A stretch of DNA of 64,000 nt from Stutzerimonas stutzeri RCH2. Lineage in GTDB: Bacteria; Pseudomonadota; Gammaproteobacteria; Pseudomonadales; Pseudomonadaceae. The notes beneath the pieces were generated by a model, which searched no databases, was not told where the DNA came from, and worked only from the letters and a program-made list of their open reading frames with translations. Every line of letters starts with the position of its first letter. The first letter of the stretch is position 1. This document shows, one piece after another, positions 1 through 8,330 of the stretch. A program made the translations under genes and the position numbers. The stretch lies in assembly GCF_000327065.1 (NCBI RefSeq), contig NC_019936.1:4058001-4122000 (forward strand), given 5' to 3'.

Positions 1-950
1 TACGACACCTGGCTGATGGTCGAGTAGGCCAGACGCTTCTTCAGCTCCTGCTGCTGCAAGGCGCGCAACGAGCCATAGAGGATGGTCGCCGCGGCCAGCC
101 AGAGCAGCGGCTTGGTGAGATCCAACTGCGTCAGCGCCTCGGCGCCGAACACGTCGTAGACCACCCGCACGATGCCGAACGCCCCCGCCTTCACCACCGC
201 AACCGCATGCAGCAACGCACTGACCGGCGCCGGCGCAACCATCGCCTGCGGCAGCCAACCATGCAATGGAATCAGCGCGGCCTTCACGCCGAGGCCGAGA
301 ATCAGCAACGCAAAGGCTACCCGCAGTCCGACGTCATGCTCGCCGACCTGCTCCAACAGATAGCCGGCGGCCTGGAAATCCGGTGTGCCGGCCAGGCTAT
401 GCAGCAGCGCCACGCCCATCAACACCAGGGTGCCGCCACCCACCGTATACGCCAGGTAGACCCGCCCGGCCCGCAGCGACTCGGGCGTACCGCGATGCAC
501 CACCAGCGGAAAGGTGGCCAGGGTCAGCAGCTCGTAGAACAGCAGGAAGCTGACCAGGTTGCCGGCCAGCGCCAGGCCCACGGTGGCGCTGACGCACAGG
601 CTGAAGTAACCGAAGAAGCGTGAGCGCAGCGGCGAATCTTCCAGATAGCCGATGGCGTAGATCGTCGTCAGCGCCCAGAGCAGCGACGACAGCGCAACGA
701 ACAGCAGTGCCAGGGCATCGGCCTGCAGCACCAGCGGCGCGCCCGGCAGCAGCGGCACGCTGAAGCGGTACTCGCTGCCCTGGCTGACGCCGTAGAGCAT
801 GCCGCCGACCAGCAGCAGCTTGAGCGTTACGCCGAGCAGGTTGAGCGTCACGCGCAGACGCTGCTGATCCTCGCGCAGGGCGAAGATCACCAGGCCCGGC
901 AGCAGCGAGCTGAGCACGATGCCGAGCGGCAGCAGGCCGTGCCAGTTCAT
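1..950 (-). CDS. Antiporter-like proton-conducting subunit (NuoL/NuoM/MrpA-D type), 3' end cut off
   Basis: This is a membrane subunit of an Mrp-type Na+(K+)/H+ antiporter and a homologue of the proton-pumping subunits of complex I. I translated it by hand from the ATG at 950. About 316 residues are present and the frame runs off the left edge. It is almost entirely hydrophobic helices. It contains the family-typical stretch around KAALIPLHGWLPQAM, with the conserved Lys and the HGWLP loop, followed by a second conserved segment near HAVAVVKAGAF. The start overlaps the stop of the upstream mrpD-like gene (ATGA), so it is the seventh cistron seen. It could be the MrpA N-terminal half or a second MrpD; the missing 3' end prevents a decision. 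Confidence 0.85.
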   Translation of the reverse strand, partial: MNWHGLLPLGIVLSSLLPGLVIFALREDQQRLRVTLNLLGVTLKLLLVGGMLYGVSQGSEYRFSVPLLPGAPLVLQADALALLFVALSSLLWALTTIYAIGYLEDSPLRSRFFGYFSLCVSATVGLALAGNLVSFLLFYELLTLATFPLVVHRGTPESLRAGRVYLAYTVGGGTLVLMGVALLHSLAGTPDFQAAGYLLEQVGEHDVGLRVAFALLILGLGVKAALIPLHGWLPQAMVAPAPVSALLHAVAVVKAGAFGIVRVVYDVFGAEALTQLDLTKPLLWLAAATILYGSLRALQQQELKKRLAYSTISQVS

Positions 951-2371
951 CGTCCGAGCCCTCCGAGCCAGAGCAGCAGCGGCTCGCTGATCAGCGCCAG
1001 GCCCCAGACCAGCAGCGCCGGCAGCAGCGCCAACCATTGCGCCAGACGATCGGGATGGATGCTCGGCGGGTTCGGCCGGGCGCGGTCGAAACCGTGGGCG
1101 ACGACGCGGAACACATAGGCAGCCGACATCAGCGTGCCGAGCAACACGCCCAGCGCCCATGGCCAGTGCTGCGGCTGTTCGAACAACGGCTGCAGCAGTA
1201 GCCACTTGGCCAGAAAGCCACCGCTGGGTGGTAGGCCGACCAGGCTGCCACCGGCCACAGCGAATGCCGCCAAGGCGATCGGCACGTTCTGGCTGGCGCC
1301 GCGCATGCCGGTCACGCGCTTGCTGCCGAGAATGCTCTGCAATTCACCGGCGGCGAGAAACATCGAGACCTTGGCCAAGCCGTGGGCCAGCACGAACAGC
1401 CACAGGGCGGCGTGCAAACGTGGTTCATTGAGGTGCAGCAGCAGCCCCAGCGCCAGCAGCGCGTAACCGAGTTGAGCCACGGTGGAATATGCCACCAGGG
1501 TCTTCAGGCGTGGCGCACGCAGTGCCGACCAGCCGCCGGCGAGCAGCGCCAGCACACCGGCGGCGCCGAACATCAGGCCGGCGTCGCGGCCGAATTCAGC
1601 CGGGGCAATCTCGCTCCAGATCAGCCAGAGGATGTACAGCGGCCCCTTGACCACCAACGCCGAGAGCAGCGCGCTGACCGCAGTCGGCGCCGCGGCGTGA
1701 GCTGGCGGCAGCCACAGGTGCAGCGGCCACAGCGCGGCCTTGAGCATCAGCCCGAGGGTCATCAGCAGCAGCGCCAGATGCGTCACCCCATCGGCTTCGC
1801 TCAGCTGCGCGAGCATGGCCAGATCGAGCACGCCGTAACGTCCGTAGATCAAGGCCACGCCCAGCAAATAGGCCAGCGATCCGGCGAGCGACAGCAACAG
1901 GTAATTCAGCGCCGGTTTCCAGGCCTTGCGTCCGGCCAGCGACACCAGCGCCACGGCGACCAGGCTGAGCAGCTCCAGCGTGACGTAGAGGTTGAACAGG
2001 TCCGCCGACAGCCACAACGCAGCCAAGGCTGCATGCAGCAGGCAGGACAGCGGCCAGTAATCTTCCTTGCCAGCAGCATGAGGGATGCGCGCCGCGTATA
2101 GCGCCACCAGCAGGTGCAACCCGGCGGTGAACACCAGTAACAGCGCCGCCAGCGGCGTCAGTCGGAAACGGATCGCCAGCCCCGCCTCCCAGCCACCGAC
2201 AAGCAGGCTGCGCTCACCGTGATCGAGCACCACCTGCAGCGCCATGATCGCCGCCACCAGCGCGCCCAGGCTCAACGCGATCACCCAACGCCCGCTGCGT
2301 GCCGGGCGCAGCAGGATCAGCAGCAAGGCGCCGGCTAATGGCAGCAGCAGGCTGACCAGGGCGGCATTCAT
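947..2371 (-). CDS. mrpD: Mrp antiporter subunit D
   Basis: A 474-residue polytopic membrane protein of the NuoM/N-MrpD family, thought to form one of the proton/cation channels of the Mrp complex in the inner membrane. Visible marks are the conserved Glu in the TM5-like segment (LYVTLELLSLVAVAL), the central Lys (LGLMLKAALWPLHLWLPPAH) and a second Lys (SALLSALVVKGPLYIL). Its length is normal for MrpD. Its start overlaps the end of mrpC and its stop overlaps the next antiporter-like gene, both as ATGA, which implies translational coupling. It cannot be separated by eye from NuoN-like subunits of other complexes, but the neighbours decide for Mrp. Confidence 0.9.
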   Translation of the reverse strand: MNAALVSLLLPLAGALLLILLRPARSGRWVIALSLGALVAAIMALQVVLDHGERSLLVGGWEAGLAIRFRLTPLAALLLVFTAGLHLLVALYAARIPHAAGKEDYWPLSCLLHAALAALWLSADLFNLYVTLELLSLVAVALVSLAGRKAWKPALNYLLLSLAGSLAYLLGVALIYGRYGVLDLAMLAQLSEADGVTHLALLLMTLGLMLKAALWPLHLWLPPAHAAAPTAVSALLSALVVKGPLYILWLIWSEIAPAEFGRDAGLMFGAAGVLALLAGGWSALRAPRLKTLVAYSTVAQLGYALLALGLLLHLNEPRLHAALWLFVLAHGLAKVSMFLAAGELQSILGSKRVTGMRGASQNVPIALAAFAVAGGSLVGLPPSGGFLAKWLLLQPLFEQPQHWPWALGVLLGTLMSAAYVFRVVAHGFDRARPNPPSIHPDRLAQWLALLPALLVWGLALISEPLLLWLGGLGR

Positions 2372-2649
2372 CGCTCGTGCTCCGTCGATGAAGCCAGCGC
2401 ACTGCTCAGGCGCAAGGCCAGCGCCGTCGCGCTCACCGCCACCACCAGCCCGGTGACCACCAGCGCCACCAGCAACGGATCGCTCGGGTCGTGGCGCGCC
2501 GCCAGGGCGATCATCACCAGGAACACGCCGCTGCCCATCAGGTTGATCGCAATGATGCGTCGCAGGGCATGGCGCAGCGTCAGCAGCCCATGCAGGCCGA
2601 GCAGCCAGAGGGCGAAGCCGATGGCAATCCAGAACAGCGTGGCGCTCAT
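2368..2649 (-). CDS. mrpC: Mrp antiporter subunit C (NuoK-like)
   Basis: A 93-residue protein with three membrane helices, homologous to NuoK of complex I. The NuoK/MrpC helix 2 pattern is visible (IIAINLMGSGVFLVMIAL), followed by DPLLVALVVTGLVVAVSATALAL. It lacks the Glu typical of NuoK, as MrpC subunits often do. The ATG at 2649 overlaps the stop of mrpB by four bases, and the stop overlaps mrpD. Confidence 0.88.
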   Translation of the reverse strand: MSATLFWIAIGFALWLLGLHGLLTLRHALRRIIAINLMGSGVFLVMIALAARHDPSDPLLVALVVTGLVVAVSATALALRLSSALASSTEHER

Positions 2650-3554
2650 GACTGCGCCTCCGGTTCGTCGCCGATCACCAGCAGACTCAGACTGGCGGCG
2701 ATGGACAGCGTGGCCGCCGCCTCGACGAGCAGAATCAGCGGCTTGGCCCAGCCGGCCGGATACTGCAGCCAGCCATCGCCAAACCAGGCGCAGGCGGCGG
2801 CCACGCCGATGAACAGCAGCAAGCCGACCAGTACCAGCAGGCGCAGCGGCCAGAAACTCCAGTGCAAGGCCGGCAGCGCCCCCGCCAGGCGCAGCAGGAC
2901 GATGCCCGCCGCCAGCAATGCGCCGGCCTGGAAGGCGCCGCCCGGCGAAGCCGCCCCGCGCCAGAGCACATAGCCGCCAGCCAGCACCAGCAGCGGCGCC
3001 AGAGTGCGGGCCCAGGCCTGCAGTAGCGGCCAGGGTTCGCTCAATCGCGGCTGCAGCGGTCCGAGCTGGCGGGCGCCGAGCAGCGCCAGTAGCAGCACCG
3101 CCAGCTCCAGCAGCGTGTCCCAGGCGCGGAAGTTGAGCAGCACCGCCGTCACCGGATGCTCGACGCCGCTTTGCGCCAGCGCCGCGTCGATCTGCGCCGG
3201 TACCGTCGGTTGCAGCTCGGCCAGCGGAGCCAGTTGTGGCAACAGCAGCATCAGCAACGGCAACACCACCAGCAGCGCGGCCAGGCGACGGCGCCGCGAC
3301 AGGCGCGGTTCGCTGCCGGCCTGGGGTTGCCGCGCCAATGCGGCGAACAGCAATACGCCGGTCAGGCCGGCACCGATGGCAGCCTCGGCCAGTGCCAGAT
3401 CGACGGCCCCCAGCCGCGCCCAGACCAGCGCCAGCACCAGGCCGAAGGCAATGAACAGCAGCACGCCGGCATACAGCTGGCGCACATGCAGCGCACCGCC
3501 GGCCAGCCCCAGCAGCAACAGACCGAGCACCCCATCGAGCAGCCACTCACTCAT
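2646..3554 (-). CDS. mrpB: Fused DUF4040/MbhE-like and MnhB (MrpB) subunit
   Basis: A 302-residue membrane protein. The first 75 residues match the MbhD/DUF4040 module (RLGAVDLALAEAAIGAGLTG). The middle (about 125-160, around LLNFRAWDTLLELAVLL) resembles the MbhE-like segment that in Bacillus forms the C-terminus of MrpA. The C-terminal part carries the MnhB signature (SPGGAFQAGALLAAG). It therefore supplies the MrpA tail plus MrpB in one chain. The ATG at 3554 was chosen over upstream in-frame starts because the sequence before it is not membrane-like and because it overlaps mrpG's stop. Confidence 0.87.
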   Translation of the reverse strand: MSEWLLDGVLGLLLLGLAGGALHVRQLYAGVLLFIAFGLVLALVWARLGAVDLALAEAAIGAGLTGVLLFAALARQPQAGSEPRLSRRRRLAALLVVLPLLMLLLPQLAPLAELQPTVPAQIDAALAQSGVEHPVTAVLLNFRAWDTLLELAVLLLALLGARQLGPLQPRLSEPWPLLQAWARTLAPLLVLAGGYVLWRGAASPGGAFQAGALLAAGIVLLRLAGALPALHWSFWPLRLLVLVGLLLFIGVAAACAWFGDGWLQYPAGWAKPLILLVEAAATLSIAASLSLLVIGDEPEAQS

Positions 3555-3840
3555 CGCCACCCTCCTCGTCAGCCTGGCGTGCCAGCAGCTGACAGGCGGT
3601 GGCACCGGAAGCCAGCACCAGCAGCCAGATCAGCAGCATCTGCGCGACCTCCAGCAGACTGCCGGCGCGCAGGGAAAGGCCAGCGACCACCAGACCGAGG
3701 CCGAGGGTGTCGGCCTTGGTCAGCGCGTGCAGGCGACTGAGGGTGTCAGGGAAGCGCAGCAGGCCGATGCTGCCGGCGGCGAAGAACAGCAGGCCGCCGC
3801 CCAGCAGTAGCCAGCTGAAGATGCTCAGCAGCTCACTCAT
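3547..3840 (-). CDS. mrpG: Mrp antiporter subunit G
   Basis: A 97-residue subunit of the PhaG/MnhG family with three predicted helices. The family signature is clear (FFAAGSIGLLRFPDTLSRLHALTKADTLGLGL). MrpG is a small accessory subunit needed for assembly and activity of the complex. It overlaps mrpF upstream by eight bases and the mrpB start downstream. Confidence 0.92.
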   Translation of the reverse strand: MSELLSIFSWLLLGGGLLFFAAGSIGLLRFPDTLSRLHALTKADTLGLGLVVAGLSLRAGSLLEVAQMLLIWLLVLASGATACQLLARQADEEGGDE

Positions 3841-4084
3841 GGCGACTGCGCCGCAACAGCTGCACCAGAGCGGCGCTGATCATCGCCGCCAATAGCGCCA
3901 GCACCAGCGCCGCATCACGCAAGCCGGGGGCGCCCTGCCACTGCGCCATGACCAGCAGCAGCGCGGCACCGGTGGTGCCGAACAGCTGCACCGCGAGCAG
4001 CCGGTCGACCCGCCCCGGCCCGCGCAGCACGCGCCACAGGCCGATGATCAGGGTCAGCAGCAACAGGGCCGAGAACAGTGCCAT
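3833..4084 (-). CDS. mrpF: Mrp antiporter subunit F
   Basis: An 83-residue three-helix protein of the MnhF/PhaF family. The conserved core RVLRGPGRVDRLLAVQL, with its RGP and D residues, sits between helices 1 and 2. Its start codon shares one base with the mrpE stop (ATGA). It is a small accessory subunit of the antiporter complex. Confidence 0.92.
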   Translation of the reverse strand: MALFSALLLLTLIIGLWRVLRGPGRVDRLLAVQLFGTTGAALLLVMAQWQGAPGLRDAALVLALLAAMISAALVQLLRRSRHE

Positions 4085-4575
4085 CAGCGCACCTCCCGGC
4101 TACCGAGCAGGCGCTCCAGACGCTGTTCGAGATCGGCGACCGTAGCCTGCCAGGGCAACCGCTCATCCAGCACATGCACACGCATCTGGTCATCCTCGAT
4201 GCGCGAAGCCAGCGTGCCGGGCAGCAGCCCGACCAGGGCCGACAGCAGCAGGCGCACCCGCGGCGACTGGCTGGCGAGCGGATACGCATGCCACGCCGGC
4301 TGCAACGGGCAACGCGGTTGCAGCGCGCGGCGCGCCACGTCCCAGCCGCCGAGCAGCATGTGCTTGAGGAAAAAACCGAGGAATGCCGGCAGCGCGCCCA
4401 GGCGCATGCCCAACGGGCGCAATCCCAGCCACAGGCTCAGGGCAACGGCCAGCGCAACGGTCGGCACGCCCAGCAGCCAGCCCTGCCCGGCAGCGAACAG
4501 CGCCCAGAGAGCGGCATAGATCAGTGACCAGAAGAGCGCGTCGGTGGCTCCGCGACGCAGTGTGGCCTGTGTCAT
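4084..4575 (-). CDS. mrpE: Mrp antiporter subunit E
   Basis: A 163-residue protein of the MnhE/PhaE family and the first gene of the operon. It has hydrophobic helices near the N-terminus and then a cytoplasmic part. The family pattern LGFFLKHMLLGGWDVARRAL and the later LPGTLASRIEDDQMRVHVLDE are visible. The ATG at 4575 is preferred over a GTG three bases upstream because AGGAGG lies five bases before it. The order E-F-G-B-C-D, followed by an antiporter-like subunit, differs from the classic A-to-G order. Confidence 0.9.
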   Translation of the reverse strand: MTQATLRRGATDALFWSLIYAALWALFAAGQGWLLGVPTVALAVALSLWLGLRPLGMRLGALPAFLGFFLKHMLLGGWDVARRALQPRCPLQPAWHAYPLASQSPRVRLLLSALVGLLPGTLASRIEDDQMRVHVLDERLPWQATVADLEQRLERLLGSREVR

Positions 4576-4837
4576 CACATCCTCCTTGGCATTCCGATCT
4601 TTGTATCAAGTCGAGGCGAAGAGTTCGCCGCTGTCCACATCCCGCAGCCAAATGCCTTGTATCAGCAGATTGCCGTTCGGCCTGGCCCGAGCGCACCCGG
4701 AACTCGGGCGGAACGTCCGTGCGCGAGGCTGGTCTGTCCTCCCTGAGGCCGCGGTGTGGACGCCCGGTCATAACAATCACCCCACGAGGGCAAAACAGGG
4801 CTGAGCTGCCGGCGAGCGGCACGCCGAGGAATCCGAG

Positions 4838-6514
4838 ATGAGTGCAATTGCGTTGTTGCTGGTAGGCCTGATCGCCATGGCGCTGGGCTACGTTTTCTAC
4901 TCGAAGTTCATCGCCGAACGGATCTACCGTCTCGATCCCCACTACCTGACGCCGGCGCATACCATGCGCGACGGCGTGGATTACGTGCCCACCAACAAGT
5001 TCGTGCTCTGGGGCCACCACTTCACCTCCGTGGCGGGTGCCGCGCCCATCGTCGGCCCGGCGATCGCGGTGATCTGGGGCTGGGGCCCGGCCTTCGCCTG
5101 GGTGATCTTCGGCACCATTTTCTTCGCTGGCGTGCATGACTTCGGCGCACTCTGGGCCAGCGCCCGCAGCCGCGGCCAATCGGTGGGCATGCTCAGTGGC
5201 CGGCTGATCGGCGCTCGCGGGCGCAGCCTGTTTCTGGTGGTGATCTTCCTCGTGCTGCTGATGGTCAACGGCGCCTTCGCCGCGGTGATCTCCAACCTGC
5301 TGGTGTCCACGCCGACCTCGGTGATCCCGGTGTGGGGCGCGATTCTGGTGGCGCTGGTGATCGGGCAGATGATCTACCGCTACAACATGAAGCTGCTCTG
5401 GCCGTCGCTCGGCGGGGTAATCGTGCTCTACGCGCTGATCCTGCTGGGCAACCAGTACCCGGTCGCCCTGCCGGACGAGATCATGGGCCTGTCGGCGAAG
5501 TCGGTGTGGATCCTGCTCTTGTTCGTCTACGCCGCCATCGCCTCGCTGCTGCCGGTGTGGGTGCTGCTGCAGCCGCGCGACTACATCAATGGCCTGCAGC
5601 TGTTCGTCGGCCTCGGCCTGCTCTATCTGGCCGTGCTGTTCGGCGCACCGGAGCTGGTGGCTCCGGCGTTCAACCAGGAACTGCCGGCCGACACGCCGAG
5701 CATCGTGCCGCTGCTGTTCGTCACCATCGCCTGCGGCGCGATCTCCGGCTTCCACGGCCTGGTCGCCTCCGGCACCACCTCCAAGCAGCTGGATAAAGAA
5801 ACCGACGCCCGCTTCGTCGGCTACTTCGGCGCCATGGGCGAAGGCATGCTGTCGCTGGCGGCGATTATCTGCTGCACCGCCGGCTTCGCCACGCTGACCG
5901 ACTGGCAGCAGGTCTACACCGCCTTCGGCAGTGGCGGCGTCACCGCCTTCGTGCAGGGCGGCGGCACGCTGCTGGCCAACGGCCTGGGCCTGCCGGCCGA
6001 GCTCGGCGGAACCATTCTCGCGGTGATGGCGATCCTCTTTGCCGGCACCACCATGGACACCGGCCTGCGCCTGCAGCGCTTCGTCATCCAGGAAGCCGGT
6101 GAACTGGCCGGAATGAAGGTCAATACCCTGATCGGTACGCTGATCGCCGTCGGCGTGTGCATGGCGCTGGCCTTTGGCGCCGGCTCCGATGGCACCGGCG
6201 GCATGGTCATCTGGCCGCTGTTCGGCACCACCAATCAGCTGCTGGCCGGCCTGACCCTGGCGGTGATCACCGTCATCCTGATCAAGCTGGGCCGCTCGCC
6301 GCTGTACACCCTGGTGCCGCTGGTGTTCCTGCTGGCCATGTCGATCTACGCGCTGCTGGTGCAGATGGGCCAGTTCTACCGCGCCGAAAACTGGCTGCTG
6401 CTGGGCATGGACGTGATCATCCTGATCGCCGCGCTGTGGGTGACCCTGGAAGCGGTAATTGCCATGCGCAAGGGCCGCGACCCGGCCGAGCAGGCCTTCG
6501 AGGCGCAGCCGTGA
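4838..6514 (+). CDS. CstA-family carbon starvation / peptide-pyruvate transporter
   Basis: A 558-residue polytopic inner-membrane protein of the CstA family. The conserved N-terminal block is present: YVPTNKFVLWGHHFTSVAGA, then PIVGPAIAVIWGWGPA and GVHDFGALWASAR. CstA proteins are linked to uptake of peptides or pyruvate on carbon limitation. It is shorter than E. coli CstA (about 700 residues) and belongs to the shorter branch. Its stop overlaps the GTG start of the next gene, so it heads a three-gene unit with the Cys-Cys protein and the ArsA-like ATPase. Its substrate cannot be read from the sequence. Confidence 0.88.
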   Translation: MSAIALLLVGLIAMALGYVFYSKFIAERIYRLDPHYLTPAHTMRDGVDYVPTNKFVLWGHHFTSVAGAAPIVGPAIAVIWGWGPAFAWVIFGTIFFAGVHDFGALWASARSRGQSVGMLSGRLIGARGRSLFLVVIFLVLLMVNGAFAAVISNLLVSTPTSVIPVWGAILVALVIGQMIYRYNMKLLWPSLGGVIVLYALILLGNQYPVALPDEIMGLSAKSVWILLLFVYAAIASLLPVWVLLQPRDYINGLQLFVGLGLLYLAVLFGAPELVAPAFNQELPADTPSIVPLLFVTIACGAISGFHGLVASGTTSKQLDKETDARFVGYFGAMGEGMLSLAAIICCTAGFATLTDWQQVYTAFGSGGVTAFVQGGGTLLANGLGLPAELGGTILAVMAILFAGTTMDTGLRLQRFVIQEAGELAGMKVNTLIGTLIAVGVCMALAFGAGSDGTGGMVIWPLFGTTNQLLAGLTLAVITVILIKLGRSPLYTLVPLVFLLAMSIYALLVQMGQFYRAENWLLLGMDVIILIAALWVTLEAVIAMRKGRDPAEQAFEAQP

Positions 6515-6777
6515 GCGAGCCGCTGAGCATTCTCGGCAAGGTTTCGGCGGGGTTGCGCGAGTTCTACGTCGCGCCCTACCGGCGCACCTTCGCCCGCGCC
6601 CGACGCGACGAGGACAACCTTTTCATGCTGCTGGTATTCAGCGAAACCCTCGGCGTGCCGAACCCGGCCGCCTGGTACACCCTGGAGCTGATGCCGGCGC
6701 TTTACGAGCGTTTCCATGACTGGCACCGGCGCATGGGCATGGAGCAGTCGCCGCTGGACCATATCGCATGCTGTTAG
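6511..6777 (+). CDS. Small protein ending in Cys-Cys (cory-CC-star-like)
   Basis: An 88-residue protein beginning at a GTG whose last bases form the cstA stop. It has no signal peptide or membrane helix and is rich in aromatic and basic residues. It ends HIACC, so the final two residues are both Cys. From memory this fits the family NCBI calls cory-CC-star proteins, whose function is unknown. The last ten bases overlap the start of the ArsA-like gene, so the three genes are translationally coupled. The terminal Cys pair could bind a metal or metalloid, or act in thiol exchange; that is inference from the ArsA neighbour. Confidence 0.7.
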   Translation: MSEPLSILGKVSAGLREFYVAPYRRTFARARRDEDNLFMLLVFSETLGVPNPAAWYTLELMPALYERFHDWHRRMGMEQSPLDHIACC

Positions 6778-7793
6778 AGCTCGCTGCCGAGCGGCGCGTG
6801 CTGTTCTTCGGCGGCAAGGGCGGCGTCGGCAAGACCACCGTGGCTGCCGCCGCCGCGCTCGCCCAGGCCCAGGCCGGTCGCCGCGTGCTGCTGGTCTCCA
6901 CCGATCCGGCGCACAACCTCGGTCACCTTTGGCACCGCCCGGTGGGCCCGCAGAAGGTGCGCCTCGCGCCCGGGCTGGACGGGCTGGAGCTGGACCCGGA
7001 GCTCACCGTGCAACAGCACCTCGATGAGGTCGGCGCCGCTCTGCGCAAGCTGATGCCGGCGCACCTGGCCGGCGAAGTGGACAAACACATGGCGCTCTCG
7101 CGCGATGCCCCGGGCATGCACGAGGCGGCGCTGCTGGAACGCATCGCTGAAACCGTCGACCAGGGCCTGGCCGAATACGACCTGCTGGTGTTCGACACTG
7201 CGCCGTCCGGGCACACCGCGCGGCTGATGGCCCTGCCGGAGATGATGGCGGCCTGGACCGAAGGCCTGCTGCGGCGCCAGGAGCGCGGCTCACGCTTTGC
7301 CCAGGTGCTGAAGAATCTCGGCCAGGATGATCGCGGCTTCGGCGAATCCATCCTCGGTCACGGCGGCGAAAATAAAGAGCAGGACCGCGACAGCCGCATC
7401 CGCATCCGCATCCGCATCCGCAGCATCCTCGACCGCCGCCGCGAGCGCTTCAACCGGTTGCGCGAGGTGCTTGGCGACGCCGAACGGTGCGCCTTCGTCA
7501 TCGTCCTCGCCGCCGAGCGTCTACCCGTGCTGGAAACCATCGAGCTGCACGCACAGCTGCAGCGCGCCGGCACGCCGGTCGGCGCGCTGGTGGTGAACAA
7601 GCGCTCGCCGGCCGACGCCGGCAGCTTTCTCGCCGAACGCCACGCCCTGGAGGAACAGCATCTCGCCACCCTGCGCCAGGCACTGGGGCAGCTGCCGCTG
7701 CTCGAACTGCCGCTGCTGCCCGGCGATGTGGTCGGCGAAGCGGCACTGGCGGCCTTCGCCCATAGGCTGGGTGGTGCAACGGCCGCGCTATAG
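6768..7793 (+). CDS. ArsA/Get3-like anion-transporting ATPase
   Basis: A 341-residue SIMIBI-class ATPase. The deviant P-loop GGKGGVGKTT is at residues 15-24 and the switch motifs STDPAHNLG and FDTAPSGHTARL follow. The C-terminal ALVVNKRSPAD is typical of the family. It has one ATPase domain, unlike the duplicated plasmid ArsA, and there is no arsB or arsR nearby, so arsenite export is not the obvious role. Residues 210-217 are a pure Arg-Ile repeat encoded by tandem CGCATC units. The 3' end overlaps the convergent DUF2628 gene by six bases. It is coupled to the upstream Cys-Cys protein and CstA-like gene. Confidence 0.88.
   Translation: MLLELAAERRVLFFGGKGGVGKTTVAAAAALAQAQAGRRVLLVSTDPAHNLGHLWHRPVGPQKVRLAPGLDGLELDPELTVQQHLDEVGAALRKLMPAHLAGEVDKHMALSRDAPGMHEAALLERIAETVDQGLAEYDLLVFDTAPSGHTARLMALPEMMAAWTEGLLRRQERGSRFAQVLKNLGQDDRGFGESILGHGGENKEQDRDSRIRIRIRIRSILDRRRERFNRLREVLGDAERCAFVIVLAAERLPVLETIELHAQLQRAGTPVGALVVNKRSPADAGSFLAERHALEEQHLATLRQALGQLPLLELPLLPGDVVGEAALAAFAHRLGGATAAL
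7395..7418 (+). repeat. Hexanucleotide tandem repeat (CGCATC)4 inside the ArsA-like gene
   Basis: Four perfect CGCATC units followed by a partial fifth (CGCA). The array is in frame and encodes (Arg-Ile)4. Slippage would add or remove whole dipeptides without breaking the frame. Confidence 0.95.
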
Positions 7794-8216
7794 CCAGCCG
7801 TTGTCGCCCAGCACCTGGCTCTTGTAGAAATCGAGATTGGCGCGCATGGCGAACACGCCGGCGACACCATAGGCAAGGAAGCGGGCGAAGTCGCCGTAGC
7901 CCACAACGTCGAGCCCCATGATGATCAGGGTGACCGCGCCCAGCGCCAGCAGCGTATAGCTGAGCGCCCTGCGCCACATGCCCTTGGCCAGGTAGTACAG
8001 CGGCCCGAACAGAAACGCGAGGATGTTGAAGGCCATGGCTTGGCGCCGCTCGGCTGCGGACAGGCTCTTGAACGCGGGCAGGCGCGGGCCGCCAGCCTGC
8101 GCGATGGCCTGGAAACGTCGCTTCCAGCTGTCGGAAACGGGCAGCGCTTCGATCCGGCCCGCCTCAGCACCGGTCAGCGGGGCAAGCGGGGGTGCGTAGG
8201 GATTCTGGGTACTCAT
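7788..8216 (-). CDS. DUF2628 membrane protein
   Basis: A 142-residue protein of unknown function. The N-terminal third is Pro-rich and soluble (NPYAPPLAPLTG). The rest contains two or three hydrophobic segments, including AFNILAFLFGPLYYLAKGMWRRAL, the DUF2628 hallmark. The ATG at 8216 has AGGAGG just upstream. In-frame sequence further upstream does not look coding. It is convergent with the ArsA-like gene. Confidence 0.8.
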   Translation of the reverse strand: MSTQNPYAPPLAPLTGAEAGRIEALPVSDSWKRRFQAIAQAGGPRLPAFKSLSAAERRQAMAFNILAFLFGPLYYLAKGMWRRALSYTLLALGAVTLIIMGLDVVGYGDFARFLAYGVAGVFAMRANLDFYKSQVLGDNGWL

Positions 8217-8330
8217 GAAACCTCCTTGTTTTCGAGCGCCCATGATCGCGCCCGCCGCTGGCCAGTGCCAATCCGACGTGCCCGCCACGTGCTGCGCCGC
8301 AAGTTTCCGGGCGCTGACCCGCTGCAACGG

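Noticed and set aside
3004..3810. Long plus-strand frames opposite the Mrp genes
   Set aside because: They are low-complexity Gln/Arg/Ala/Ser-rich shadows of GC-rich minus-strand genes with strong family matches.
4601..4664. Direct repeat TTGTATCA (4601 and 4657) between mrpE and the cstA-like gene as an operator
   Set aside because: Two eight-base matches 56 bases apart are too weak to support a site.
6768..7793. Arsenite resistance operon
   Set aside because: The ATPase has one domain and there is no arsB, arsR, arsC or arsD nearby.
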